Of a stretch of DNA of 64,000 bases, positions 54,944-64,000 are shown piece by piece. The notes beneath the pieces are model-generated. The model made no database searches, had not been told where the DNA came from, and saw only the letters and a list, made by a program, of their open reading frames with translations. Both the position numbers and the translations under genes were made by a program. The stretch is from contig JAUIAH010000005.1 of the NCBI GenBank assembly GCA_030425385.1, forward strand, positions 1 to 64,000, in the 5' to 3' direction. Origin of the DNA: Verrucomicrobiia bacterium (lineage in GTDB: Bacteria > Verrucomicrobiota > Verrucomicrobiia > Verrucomicrobiales > DEV007). The number at the start of each line of letters is the position of its first letter. Position 1 is the stretch's first letter.

Positions 54944-56791
54944 TCATGGCGTGTCGACCAGCTCGATCCGGCGCAGGGTCTTGATTCCCTCCGGCGAGGC
55001 AAGTTTGACTTTCTCCTGGGTAGCCTCTTTCGCGAGGGTCACTTCAAGAGTGGTGATCTTTGACCATTCGAGCGTCTTCCCGTCATCGCTTTTGAAATCG
55101 TCCCGCCGGATTTGGATGCGCTGCGGGCCCTTGCCTTCGATCCGTTTCGTGAAGGTGAATTTCCCGAGGTTGTCTTCCCTGCTTAGAAACTGGCTTTCCG
55201 CGCGTAGTCGCAACGAGAGTGCCTCGCCCTGCGGGTCGATGGTCATGGCGAGTTGCTTGGTGTTCGAGCGATCCACATAAGGGCTTTGAAACTTGTAAGT
55301 GCGGATCGTTCGTCCATCTCGGCTCGACCAGTCTCGCGTACCGTTCTTGAAGTCTTCAAAGATCACCTCGGGCCTTTGCAACTTCGTTAGCGCGCGCCGA
55401 TCAACCGACTTTGGCACGATCATCTGTTCGGTCGAGTTCAGGGTGTAGGTCGACGTTTCACCTCGCTCCAAGGGTATCGTTTCTGGAAGCTGGTAGCGGC
55501 AAATGGCAAAGACGTAGAGTGGCAATGCCTCATGGACGGCAAGCTCTGCTGTCCAACTGGCGTCGGATTGGATCGCCGTTGCCCGCTCCCAGAATCGAGT
55601 GCGTGAATTGGGATCGTAGCTGTAGAAGATCTCCGTCTGGACCAGCCGATCTGGAGCGTCAGGGGTGACCGTGAAGCGGGCGATGTCGCCGTTCACGTTC
55701 AAAGTCGATGGAGGGGTGGGCGGAATGTTCTGCGGGCGACCTTTCAAATACTGTTCGAACCAGAGATTGAGCATCACCCATTGTTCGGGATCAGGGGCGT
55801 GATTCTGATGCACGTTGCAGGTGACGCGCCAGTCCTTGTGTTCTAACAGAGCCATCGATTGGTAAATTCTTTCAAACGTCGAATGGAAATCGTTGGAGGA
55901 GCTGATGAACACGACGGGGCACTTGACCAAGGGCCAGTAGACGCTGGCGTCGATAGTCGACTGGTAAAGTGCCAGATCCTTGAAAGACGAGCTGATACCG
56001 CTGCCTGCAATGTTTCCAGGGAAGTCGACGTGTTTGAATCCGCTGCCACCGACGAAGGGGGCGACTGCCTTCAGACGCGGGTCGATCGCGACTAACGAAG
56101 TGATCATGCCGCCCATCGAGAACCCACTGAACCCAATGCGATTTGCTTCCACCTCGGGTTGCTGTTCGAGGAAGGTGATCGCCCGACGTGCAGCGACGGT
56201 CAGTAAGAACCAATTGGCGTTTCGAGGGCTGGGCACGCGATCGATGGTGTGTTCATCTGGTTGGAGATTCCGTTTCCAGCCTTCCCTCAAGGCTTTGCGA
56301 TAGAAGCGTGGCCCCTGAGTCGGATCGACCTTACCCCAATCGGTGTTGATCTTGATGTCATCTTCCAAAGGCCGACCGAGCCAATTGATGTCCACGGTCG
56401 CAAAGCCCTGCTTCGCGAAGTACAAGCCACGATTACGCTCCGCCCGTTGACCACCGCCATGGCTCCAGACAAAGGCCGCGTGCTTCCTGCCATCATCGGG
56501 AAAGGAATAGTAAGCAGCGATACGTGCCTCTGTTCCCTTGAAGGTCCCGACCTTGAACGTGACATAGCGAATGACCACCCCCTCGGTCTGCCATTCCTTG
56601 AGGACTCGAATGTCGAGCGGTTCCTTCCGGGCATCGTAGTCTTTCCAAAGGTCGACCACCTTGCGCGGGACCTCGGCGTCTTCTTGATACTGGGTGAAGG
56701 TTTCTTCAGCCTGTAGCTGTGAGGCTAGCAGAGTCAGAAGCAGGAAGAGGGAGCGTCTTCGCATGCTGCGATTGGCCATGTCACGGTTCAT
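54944..56791 (-). CDS. Exported alpha/beta hydrolase (acetyl-xylan-esterase-like)
   Basis: About 615 residues. A signal peptide (MRRRSLFLLLTLLASQLQA) occurs 9 residues after the chosen start; ATGs at 56779 and 56764 are also possible. The hydrolase core has FVWSHGGGQRAERNRG (oxyanion HGGG), the nucleophile elbow GFSGFSMGG (Ser), and later VVFISSSNDFHSTF and NVHQNHAPDPEQW for the Asp/His. An approximately 200-residue C-terminal beta domain follows. It resembles CE7/CE15-like esterases acting on plant polysaccharides. It overlaps the heparinase-like gene stop and is last in a leftward operon. Confidence 0.82.
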   Translation of the reverse strand: MNRDMANRSMRRRSLFLLLTLLASQLQAEETFTQYQEDAEVPRKVVDLWKDYDARKEPLDIRVLKEWQTEGVVIRYVTFKVGTFKGTEARIAAYYSFPDDGRKHAAFVWSHGGGQRAERNRGLYFAKQGFATVDINWLGRPLEDDIKINTDWGKVDPTQGPRFYRKALREGWKRNLQPDEHTIDRVPSPRNANWFLLTVAARRAITFLEQQPEVEANRIGFSGFSMGGMITSLVAIDPRLKAVAPFVGGSGFKHVDFPGNIAGSGISSSFKDLALYQSTIDASVYWPLVKCPVVFISSSNDFHSTFERIYQSMALLEHKDWRVTCNVHQNHAPDPEQWVMLNLWFEQYLKGRPQNIPPTPPSTLNVNGDIARFTVTPDAPDRLVQTEIFYSYDPNSRTRFWERATAIQSDASWTAELAVHEALPLYVFAICRYQLPETIPLERGETSTYTLNSTEQMIVPKSVDRRALTKLQRPEVIFEDFKNGTRDWSSRDGRTIRTYKFQSPYVDRSNTKQLAMTIDPQGEALSLRLRAESQFLSREDNLGKFTFTKRIEGKGPQRIQIRRDDFKSDDGKTLEWSKITTLEVTLAKEATQEKVKLASPEGIKTLRRIELVDTP

Positions 56792-59042
56792 TGCCTGGTT
56801 CCGTGGTGTAAGTGTAATGCCAAGCGCCGGAAACGATCCTACCATTGATACGAATATCCTTGTCTTCGTGCTTGATCGTGACCCACTCGACGCGGTTCGG
56901 CTCGAACTGTAGCTTCAAGACGGTGGCACCAAGGTCATCGCGAATCACGGTGATGCCGGAAGCGCCGGCGGTGGCTCCGAGATCGCCTTTGGCGTATTCC
57001 GCTTTGGCGCCTGGTTGATTGGAAGACACTCGGGCTTTGGTGGCTGCGTGAGGGTAATACACTTGAGTCGAATGCACGCGATCACCGGCTGACGGCGTGC
57101 CTTCCCAAACGTAACGTAGCTGGGCCGGAGTAACCGCTGTGCGCGGATCTTCGGCCGTTCGATCGACGACCTGCATTCTCCAATTCGGTTGCGGGGAGAA
57201 ATAGACGAGAAGATCCGCGGGCGGCGTGCGCATGACGACTTTGCCATTAGAAGCCACGGGAGCTGTCATGAAGGTGTTAGCCCAATGGCTCCCGATCTGC
57301 GGGCCGATGTTCTGGGTGTTCCAAAGCGCAGCGACCCTGGCATGGAAAGATTCTTCAAACTCCACGGTTTCACGTCTTACGAGAAATCGATTCTTCACAG
57401 AAACATAATCCTGAATGACCCGCACAGGAAGCCCCATCGGGTTGCGCATTTCCACACGCGCGAAGCTGGCTTGATCGGTGTCTTGTATCTTAATAACGCG
57501 CGTCATCATGTCTTGCATCTTGCCGCGTTGCCAGTGCTCGTTGATGCGATCGGGGTCAGGCAGGTAACGGAGCTTGGCTTTTCCGGAGAGATCGGTGATG
57601 GCGATGCGATTCTCGGGACTCTCGCCTTTCGAAGTCACCAATTGCGTGAAGGGCGCGCCCCACCGATTCATGCCGACAATGCCGCCTGCATTGTAGGGGA
57701 AACTGGTGGGCACGAGTTCGACGAGCACAAAGAAGTCGCCTGGATCCCAACCGCTTCGAAGAATGAGTTTGTCAGGAACCATGCGCTCGGTGAAGGCTTG
57801 GTTGCAGCAGAGATTGGCGCGATCAGGATGCGGATCCAAATGGGAAAGGAAACGCCCGACGATGTCTTTGTCGCGATGCGGCATGCGAATGTGTTCGCGG
57901 CGTTCCGTGGTGAGTACACCTGCTGCGGGCTCGGTCGGCTGTATCGAGTCATCGGCCCGCAACCAGGCGAGCACGAGGTAAGGGGCGGTTTCGGAGTGCA
58001 AGAGATAGCCATCGCCCAAGGTGGCGTCGTTCTGATAGAGCAAATAGTTCATCGCCTTGTGCGCTGCGAAACGATAGGCGCCCTTCTTGGTCGCCGATGC
58101 CGCCGCTTCTAACACACCGACACGCAAGGCAGCTGTGCTGTTCCAGCCGCCGTTGGGGCCGTAAGGATTGATCGCTCCATCAGGCGTGATTTCCATCATC
58201 AGCCGGTCCCAGATCTTCTGCATGTCGTCGTCTGACAAATACCGATCATCGCCTAACAACTGGTCGCCGGAGAAGGTATAAGCACGGACGGAATCCTGGA
58301 AATAGCCGGTGTCATTCTGAAGCAAATCTTTCTTGCTCCAGAAATCCTCCCAGACCAGTTCGGCATAGCGTTTCCAATGCTCAGCCTCGGGGATGTCGGG
58401 ATACCATTTGGCTGCTAACCCTTTCGCTAAGGCCTCGGGCATCGAACGATGACAGGGGCCACGCCATTCGATCGGCTCACTTCCCCACACGTGAAGATGC
58501 CGGCAGTAATCGAGCCAAAGTTCGCGAAACCAGGCCTCCTTTGCGGTGATCAAGCCACCAGCCAGAAGGTGTTTCCGGTAAACAGGAAGAAAGGCAGGAG
58601 GCTCTGCGAACTGTTCCACCCAGCCTTTGGCTTCGATCTCGGCCTTGAGGGCGCGATGGTAGTCTTTGAGCATGTCGATGCAGGCTTGCCCCCAACGCGC
58701 CTCCTTCGTTTGCACATATTTGGCCAATACCGGGAGCAACAAGGTGGGGCCGCCCATTCCTCGCTTGGGCTGATCGACGAATTCTAACGTTCCACTTTCT
58801 TCGATCCACTCCATGTAAGTCTCCCGAGTCACTGGTGTCTTGGGAATTGGATAGTAGGAAGGGTTGTCTACATCTGGACTGCCAAAACGATAGCGCTCGA
58901 CGGGTGGCGCATAGTAAGCGGGCGAGCCAACGCGTTCGACGGCAGGGATGTCCTCCGCAGCGGCCTCGGGGGTGATTACTGCGTGTACGACGAAAGTCGC
59001 CAGAAAAACTGCCGAGGAAGAAAGTGTCAGTATGGAATGCAT
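56781..59042 (-). CDS. Heparinase II/III-like exported protein
   Basis: About 753 residues with a signal peptide from ATG 59042. The first 400 residues are helix-rich, like an (alpha/alpha) toroid (GGWNSTAALRVGVLEAA; HKAMNYLLYQNDATLGDG). The second half is beta-rich with 'DKLILRSGWDPGDFFVLVEL' and GGIVGMNRWGAPFTQLVTS, similar to the heparinase II/III sandwich. This layout fits PL families cleaving uronic-acid polysaccharides. I cannot assign the substrate or confirm the catalytic Tyr/His by eye. It starts 1 base after the stop of the GHL6-like gene. Confidence 0.6.
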   Translation of the reverse strand: MHSILTLSSSAVFLATFVVHAVITPEAAAEDIPAVERVGSPAYYAPPVERYRFGSPDVDNPSYYPIPKTPVTRETYMEWIEESGTLEFVDQPKRGMGGPTLLLPVLAKYVQTKEARWGQACIDMLKDYHRALKAEIEAKGWVEQFAEPPAFLPVYRKHLLAGGLITAKEAWFRELWLDYCRHLHVWGSEPIEWRGPCHRSMPEALAKGLAAKWYPDIPEAEHWKRYAELVWEDFWSKKDLLQNDTGYFQDSVRAYTFSGDQLLGDDRYLSDDDMQKIWDRLMMEITPDGAINPYGPNGGWNSTAALRVGVLEAAASATKKGAYRFAAHKAMNYLLYQNDATLGDGYLLHSETAPYLVLAWLRADDSIQPTEPAAGVLTTERREHIRMPHRDKDIVGRFLSHLDPHPDRANLCCNQAFTERMVPDKLILRSGWDPGDFFVLVELVPTSFPYNAGGIVGMNRWGAPFTQLVTSKGESPENRIAITDLSGKAKLRYLPDPDRINEHWQRGKMQDMMTRVIKIQDTDQASFARVEMRNPMGLPVRVIQDYVSVKNRFLVRRETVEFEESFHARVAALWNTQNIGPQIGSHWANTFMTAPVASNGKVVMRTPPADLLVYFSPQPNWRMQVVDRTAEDPRTAVTPAQLRYVWEGTPSAGDRVHSTQVYYPHAATKARVSSNQPGAKAEYAKGDLGATAGASGITVIRDDLGATVLKLQFEPNRVEWVTIKHEDKDIRINGRIVSGAWHYTYTTEPGNEP

Positions 59043-59043
59043 T

Positions 59044-61224
59044 CTAATAGTGGCATTGAATGACCTCGTGGATGTCATCCACGATGAGTTCCAGGCGTTT
59101 GCCGCGCCTATTAATCTGCGTCGTGGGGTTCAGGGCGTTGGCGTCGTGGAAGTTGTCCCGTAGTTCGATGCTGGCCCGGAACATGGGAGCGTCTTCGATG
59201 AGGCCAGGCAGGACGTAAGGACGATCCTTGACCGGAGTGGTTTGCGATGTCGCGTTGTAGGCGATGAAATGAATGCGCAGCGTCTTTGATGCAGGATCAT
59301 CCGTTACCACGGCCTCAACGTTTGCTGGTGCTTGAATCTTCACGCGGGGAGCAGGATTCAGATAGCGCACGGCGTTGGCAAACACCTTTCTGGCCTCGAC
59401 GATGTGGTGCTCACTAGCAGTCGTGTAATCCGGTGATCCTGCGAAGGTGAGCACCTTGCCTTCGCCTAGAGGATTCACCAGAATGGCAGGGCCGACGACG
59501 TTGCGGGCGCTTAGTGGCCACTCCGGGTTGTAACTCTCAGGCTTGGCAAGGGATCGGCGATGGGAATCTAGCAAATGCCCTACCGGGATCGCTGTGGTGG
59601 CTTCGTAGACTGTAGACGGACCGCGGACGAGAAACGGCCAGTTCGGAGGAATCTCTGCAGACAATTCCTTTACGGCCTCGGTCTCAGGCGAGAAACGCAT
59701 CCAATTATCTGAGGTCTCCAGCTGTTGTTGCACCTTCGCTCCGATCAAAGATTCCAGCGTCGAGGCTGTCCTTGGTTTGTCCATGTGATCGAACTGGCCA
59801 CTCTGTCCAGTCACGATGAGATGGCCACCTGCCTCCACGTAGCTACGAAAGAGTGCTAACTCGCGATCTGTTAGAATTCCCGTGTTCGGGATGAGAATGA
59901 CAGGGAATTGTCTCATGCCTTCGAGCGTAAGGTTCTCATCGAACAGAAATCCGAAGCCGAGATGTTCGTAGACGCACGCTTTGTGCGCGCCTTGGATGCT
60001 CCGGTACCACGTCGTCGGCTGATCCTTTCCCAGCCAGTCGCGGGATCGAGCGCTAACGTAGATGCCGACCTCCCTCACAGGCGAGTGCCCGAACTCGGAT
60101 CGCTTGTTACGTGCTTCGCCGAGGAGTTCACCGATGCGGTCATAGGCAACGGGATCAAGCCAACCATCATAGGCTGTCTTGTCGATCATCGTTGCGAAGG
60201 CACCATGAGCCAACAAGGTGAACATTTCCCAGCGCATGTCATTCAGCGGACGGGTCGTCTGATCGTGATACATCCTGACACCACGCTGAACAGCGACCTG
60301 AAACCGTTTGCCTGGTGTGGCGGCGCGATACCATTCAGCGTTGAAGCTGGCCGACAGCGCACCGAAGGCCCATAGGCCCGCTTCGCCAGTTACGAAATCA
60401 CCGTTGCCGGCGTGTAGCACTGGAGTTTGACCCACTTCCCAGGAGAACGGTGGGTTACCATGATAGTTGAAATCCACTGTTAAACCTGGATCGAGACTGC
60501 GGACGTGCTCGGCTAGCATCTTCTCAAAGCGATCACTGGTGGCGTAACGGAATTGCAGCATCCGATCCCACTTCTCATCACTCCAATCTACCCCTTTGGG
60601 CAGGGCGTGGCCGTGTTCGGTCTGGAAGCGATCCTGACAATGTTCACACCAGCATCCGAGGGGTGGCCCGAAGCCCTGATCCACCATGTCCAGGTGAAAG
60701 CCGGCGATGCCATAACTCGCGATCTCTGTTAGCAACACCTTAACCGAATCCCCGTAAGGCGAGTTGAAGCAGACGAGATGGTCAATGGGAGTGCCGTCTG
60801 CTTGGCGCGCTTTCCATTCGGGATGCTGGCGCAGTTCGTGTGCTGGATACTGCAACTGGCAGTAGGCGATGATCGGCAACTGATGTTTCTTTGCCTCATC
60901 GACCGCCTCGCGCAGCACATCGCGATCACCCAGGCCGACTGGCTTTGGCACCAGCTCGGAGTTATGAAAGGTGAACTCTCCGTCCCTCACCCATAGCACT
61001 AGGTATTCGGCGTTCGCCTCCACGCTCTTTCGAACGATTTCGGCACCGTCGAAGCGGCTGGCATAGTCAGACGCGTGATTGCCGCCCGCAAATTGTGCGC
61101 CGGTCGGGCCGACCTCCAGACCGACCAACGCGCGATGGAACCACGGGGAATCAGCGACGGCATGCGTCGCAATTGAGAACCATCCGATGAAGGCCGCCGT
61201 AAAACCGAGGACTAACGTTCTCAT
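59044..61224 (-). CDS. GHL6/GH42-like exported glycoside hydrolase-family protein
   Basis: A 726-residue secreted protein (signal about 1-25). N-terminal (beta/alpha)8 barrel: DGAEIVRKSVEANAEYLVLW, then 'GIAGFHLDMVDQG' (a probable Asp at a strand end) and a CWCEHCQDRF metal-type cluster common in 'hypothetical glycosyl hydrolase 6'. Then a beta-galactosidase trimerization-like domain (FPVILIPNTGILTDRELALF ... GGHLIVTGQSG) and a C-terminal beta domain. Many relatives are alpha-L-fucosidase- or galactosidase-like. The substrate is unknown. Its ATG region overlaps the beta-helix gene stop (61221-61224). Confidence 0.72.
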   Translation of the reverse strand: MRTLVLGFTAAFIGWFSIATHAVADSPWFHRALVGLEVGPTGAQFAGGNHASDYASRFDGAEIVRKSVEANAEYLVLWVRDGEFTFHNSELVPKPVGLGDRDVLREAVDEAKKHQLPIIAYCQLQYPAHELRQHPEWKARQADGTPIDHLVCFNSPYGDSVKVLLTEIASYGIAGFHLDMVDQGFGPPLGCWCEHCQDRFQTEHGHALPKGVDWSDEKWDRMLQFRYATSDRFEKMLAEHVRSLDPGLTVDFNYHGNPPFSWEVGQTPVLHAGNGDFVTGEAGLWAFGALSASFNAEWYRAATPGKRFQVAVQRGVRMYHDQTTRPLNDMRWEMFTLLAHGAFATMIDKTAYDGWLDPVAYDRIGELLGEARNKRSEFGHSPVREVGIYVSARSRDWLGKDQPTTWYRSIQGAHKACVYEHLGFGFLFDENLTLEGMRQFPVILIPNTGILTDRELALFRSYVEAGGHLIVTGQSGQFDHMDKPRTASTLESLIGAKVQQQLETSDNWMRFSPETEAVKELSAEIPPNWPFLVRGPSTVYEATTAIPVGHLLDSHRRSLAKPESYNPEWPLSARNVVGPAILVNPLGEGKVLTFAGSPDYTTASEHHIVEARKVFANAVRYLNPAPRVKIQAPANVEAVVTDDPASKTLRIHFIAYNATSQTTPVKDRPYVLPGLIEDAPMFRASIELRDNFHDANALNPTTQINRRGKRLELIVDDIHEVIQCHY

Positions 61225-62489
61225 CGTGACTGACGCTCGTCCAACAACCGATCGGCTGCTTTGATCTCGTTACCCTCTAACACAACTGCACCGGCTTCTT
61301 TCCCGATGCGAATTCCTGTCGACTGCCTTCCCGCGCCAGTGTCTTCAATGACATTGTTTCGAATGATCGTTCCTTCCGTGGCGCCATCGACAAAGAGACC
61401 CCAGCCGTCGTTATCCCGCACGGTGTTGGCTTCAAAAGTCACGCGGTGCGCTGCCATGGGCTTGGTCTCGGCACGCCAATAGACGCCGCCGCGTTTGTTG
61501 CCGATCATGGTGTTGTTACGAACGAAATTATCACTGTCCTTGTGGCCTATGGACATGCCGTGGCCACCATTGTTCTCAAGCCAATTGCCTTCAGCGACAC
61601 CACCGCGAACGCGCCAGCAGAAGAAGAAGCCGTCTTCACCATTGTCAACGGCCCGGCAGTCTTTCACCGTGGGGCGTTGCGAACCGCTACCCGGATGCAG
61701 TCCAAAGCCCGCGCAGGATTCCACCACGCATTTCTCTAACGTGACATCATTTGATTGTTGGAAACTGATGCCGTCGCCATTGTAGTGACGGACCGTGCAG
61801 TTTGTGATCACACAGTTGTCGCCACGATAAAGAAAGATACCTGCCGTGCGGCAGCCATCAACCTTGGTCGGATTCTCGCTGCGATTGCCATCCACGCTGA
61901 GATTCTCCACGCGTGCATCTTGGAGATGGTAGCCACTGATGACCGGATAGATCGTGGCGGCAAAGCCATCATCATGCATCATGATATCGGCGTTCATCGA
62001 ACGTGTGAGCGTGAAGTAATGGTCGCGAGCATTGAGGATCGTCGCGCAGACCCCATGGAAATTGCGCTGCGATTTCGACGCGACATAGACGCCGCCACCA
62101 ATGGTAAAGCCCTCTGGATTCTGCACCGTGATGGCCGCTTCGCCAAAGTCGCCATCAGCCGCGAGAAGCGAGCGGTACTCGCGGTCTTTCTTCAACACCG
62201 TCTTCTCCCCCGCGCCGCGAATGGTCACTCGACTGCGGAGATGAAGGGAGTCGCGCATGAGGTATTCGCCAGGGCCGATTTCAACGATGCCACCGCCGAG
62301 GTTGCCGACGTAGTCCACGGCGGCCTGCAGCGCACGATTGTCCTTGCCTGTGATGTCCGCATCGCGATGCCCAACAGTGATGCGTACTGCGGGCTGGGCA
62401 TGAAGGTCATTCTCGGCGTGCTTGCGACCGGCTTGGTCACTGTAAGCCGTCGTTGTGAGGAATGTTAGGAAGAATAGAAGGTTTCTCAT
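61221..62489 (-). CDS. Right-handed parallel beta-helix protein
   Basis: About 422 residues with a signal peptide (MRNLLFFLTFLTTTAYS). A GTG at 62501 overlapping the previous stop is an alternative start. The body is a repeat of beta-helix coils (DNCVITNCTVRHYNGDGISF, DVTLEKCVVESCAGFGLHPG, DNFVRNNTMIGNKRGGVYW) typical of PL6/PL-like or NosD-type carbohydrate-active proteins, opening with a pectate-lyase-3-type segment 'DNRALQAAVDYVGNLGGGIVEI'. It could be a lyase or epimerase on uronate polymers. It is coupled to neighbours by 4-base overlaps. Confidence 0.75.
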   Translation of the reverse strand: MRNLLFFLTFLTTTAYSDQAGRKHAENDLHAQPAVRITVGHRDADITGKDNRALQAAVDYVGNLGGGIVEIGPGEYLMRDSLHLRSRVTIRGAGEKTVLKKDREYRSLLAADGDFGEAAITVQNPEGFTIGGGVYVASKSQRNFHGVCATILNARDHYFTLTRSMNADIMMHDDGFAATIYPVISGYHLQDARVENLSVDGNRSENPTKVDGCRTAGIFLYRGDNCVITNCTVRHYNGDGISFQQSNDVTLEKCVVESCAGFGLHPGSGSQRPTVKDCRAVDNGEDGFFFCWRVRGGVAEGNWLENNGGHGMSIGHKDSDNFVRNNTMIGNKRGGVYWRAETKPMAAHRVTFEANTVRDNDGWGLFVDGATEGTIIRNNVIEDTGAGRQSTGIRIGKEAGAVVLEGNEIKAADRLLDERQSR

Positions 62490-62497
62490 TGGAAGTG

Positions 62498-64000
62498 TCA
62501 CTTGCTGGATGATTCGTGGAGTTCCCGTAATACCTGGAGATCGGTTTCTTTGCCGCCAGGATCAAAGTCGAGTGCGTTCTCGGCGGCGATCAGGGCTTGG
62601 CGATTTGCTTCAATGCGAGTGCGCTCGCCGGGTTTCGCCGCGGCGACATAGATGGCGACGCGGCTGGCTTCATCGCGGATGATGATCGTGCTGTCGTTCA
62701 CGGTAGCGTCTATTTCGCGGAGGCCATCGGCATCGACGCGAAAGACTTCATCAATGGCGTTGAGATAAGCGGGAATCTTAAATTGAAACGTCGTCTCCCG
62801 CGGTGCGCCGAATTTAAAGACGCGCTCCTGTTTGTCCGCTTTGTAATCGAGATCAAGCGCAAACAACACCGCGCCGCGTGGCCCTGCGATCACGTCAAGA
62901 TCCCAATCGGGTTTGCCGTCGCGTAGGATGCGCTGGTGACTAACGGCATCACCTTCCAAGTAATAGTGTTCGAGCATGCGGATCTCGCGCCCGACCCGTG
63001 TGATTGGGTCAATGAGATCTGGATAGGCTAACAATGATCGTAGGCTCAAGTTGAACCAATAGAGGGAAGTGATTCGGCTGCTGAGTCCGTGGTAGGCTTG
63101 AAGCCGGAGTTCATCGGAGGTCGGCGATGAACGTTCGCGCCCGCCGTAGCCGCGCCATCCATGATGAGCGCCTTGTGACCAATAGGCAACCGGGCGGGGC
63201 CGATTGAGTTCGCGTAGAGAACGAGACATTTCCCCGATCGTTTCCAAGGGCGCTCCCCAGCGAATCGACTCGCCGTCCCAGCGATCATAGCGACTCCATG
63301 AGTCGGGTGACGGCGCGGTCACGCGGTAAGCATCGTAGTGCGGGTAGTCGGACAGTCCGGCATAGAAGCGCCAGATTCGCTCTTCGCTATGCGTGACCGA
63401 CGTGGGCAGGCGTGTGGGTGCGTAGGGGGTAAAGGCCTTCCAAACGTCTTGTGGCGAAACGGGTGTGCCGCCGCCGTATTGGGGCTCGCCAAGGAACTCA
63501 ACTGCGTGGATACGTGGAAGCATCTCGTCTGTGTCGTAATGTGAGATCGGTTGCAGACGGTTCATGTATTTGAGCGGATAACGCTCAAAGAGGTCACTGT
63601 CAGAGTAACCAGAAACTTCCTGGTGCATGCCCGTATTCACATGCATGCGACGCAACGCCTTGAGATACGGTTCTGCCTGAAGCGTATTGATCGTTCCGAG
63701 TTTATCCGCCACCCAACCGCCACCGATGTCAAAGACCTCACGTTTGATCCGCTGATGAGCCCAGGCCGTGATCGATTGCTCATCGGCATCTGTTAGTCGA
63801 ACTTGCAATGCGGCGTACGTCAATGGAAGTGGCCCGGTGGAGACACGCGCGCCGCCGCGATCTTTGGCAGGAATCATGCTGTCCTGCGGAAAGCGAGCCA
63901 TCTCCGCACGGATCCAGGGTTGAGGCACTAGCGCTCTCCAAGTGGCATTGCTCTTGGGGAGCCACAGCCGACAGGCGTCTAATTTCACTGCGCCCTCGGT
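62498..64000 (-). CDS. Partial glycoside-hydrolase-like protein (5' end outside window)
   Basis: At least 500 residues. The frame is open to the window edge, and the first in-frame GTG at 63988 is probably internal. It looks like the barrel and C-terminal beta domain of a secreted glycosidase: RRMHVNTGMHQEVSGYSDSD, YWSQGAHHGWRGYG, 'YHGLSSRITSLYWFNLSLRS' and a beta-rich end with FKFGAPRETTFQFKIPAYL. I cannot name the family. It is the most upstream member seen of the leftward operon running to 54944. Confidence 0.6.
   Translation of the reverse strand, partial: TEGAVKLDACRLWLPKSNATWRALVPQPWIRAEMARFPQDSMIPAKDRGGARVSTGPLPLTYAALQVRLTDADEQSITAWAHQRIKREVFDIGGGWVADKLGTINTLQAEPYLKALRRMHVNTGMHQEVSGYSDSDLFERYPLKYMNRLQPISHYDTDEMLPRIHAVEFLGEPQYGGGTPVSPQDVWKAFTPYAPTRLPTSVTHSEERIWRFYAGLSDYPHYDAYRVTAPSPDSWSRYDRWDGESIRWGAPLETIGEMSRSLRELNRPRPVAYWSQGAHHGWRGYGGRERSSPTSDELRLQAYHGLSSRITSLYWFNLSLRSLLAYPDLIDPITRVGREIRMLEHYYLEGDAVSHQRILRDGKPDWDLDVIAGPRGAVLFALDLDYKADKQERVFKFGAPRETTFQFKIPAYLNAIDEVFRVDADGLREIDATVNDSTIIIRDEASRVAIYVAAAKPGERTRIEANRQALIAAENALDFDPGGKETDLQVLRELHESSSK

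Noticed and set aside
2411-62466. Impression that GTTAGG/CCTAAC is over-represented genome-wide
   Set aside because: My eye count is near the number expected from base composition. Only its placement in module gene leaders is unusual, and that is reported separately.
1-64000. CRISPR array, rRNA or tRNA genes
   Set aside because: No regularly spaced repeats, no ribosomal RNA core sequences and no tRNA-like cloverleaf with a TTC-loop pattern were recognised by eye.

Overview
The window looks like a chromosome segment of a PVC-superphylum bacterium, most likely Verrucomicrobiota. The evidence is the stack of families that are abundant in that group (planctomycete-type cytochrome modules, DUF1501, DUF1549/1553, DUF1552, DUF1587/1592-type proteins), a zinc-ribbon Ser/Thr kinase with a 'FPTTHWS'-type ECF sigma factor, and Tat-exported Gfo/Idh/MocA oxidoreductases. 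No rRNA, tRNA or CRISPR array was recognised.

Positions 1-2163 hold two tandem repeat-containing exported proteins of unknown function. Positions 2405-10871 and 19674-23341 hold two halves of a conjugative-type (Trb/VirB) module. The first half has a leftward DUF932/SSB operon, a 1-kb structured non-coding region, a Ser/Thr kinase, a VirB2-like pilin, a VirB3-like protein, a VirB4 ATPase and an ECF sigma factor. The second half has a lipoprotein, two small proteins, a TrbJ/VirB5-like protein, a second SSB and a TrbL/VirB6-like protein. The same 30-bp motif precedes the kinase, the pilin operon (which ends in the sigma gene) and the lipoprotein operon. I infer that the kinase/sigma pair controls this secretion module. 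VirB8-VirB11, a coupling protein and a relaxase are not in the window.

Between the halves lies a leftward five-gene metabolic operon (10875-19285): Zn alcohol dehydrogenase, P-type cation ATPase, double universal stress protein, phosphoketolase and acetate kinase. It could form ATP from sugar phosphates via acetyl phosphate when respiration is limited. A trpF fragment sits at its right edge.

Positions 23342-27590 are a turnover zone. An IS1634-like element has inserted into a fragment of a phosphatase/cytochrome gene, creating a CTAG duplication. Next come a frameshifted MarR gene, the intact phosphatase-cytochrome fusion, and a third decayed copy.

Positions 27591-64000 are a polysaccharide (probably pectin/uronate) locus: a Gfo/Idh oxidoreductase, three PL1 pectate lyase-like proteins, a DUF5009-like acyltransferase, a LamG-DUF1080 protein, and an eight-gene leftward operon headed by a GntR/FCD regulator. 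That regulator has UxuR-like GGTATACC operators beside its own start. The operon encodes three pairs of planctomycete cytochrome protein plus Tat-exported DUF1501/DUF1552 protein. A second leftward operon encodes an alpha/beta hydrolase, a heparinase-like protein, a GHL6-like glycosidase, a beta-helix protein and a partial glycosidase-like protein. A 293-bp piece of the second pectate lyase gene is repeated 21.5 kb away, bracketing the segment that contains the cytochrome operon.
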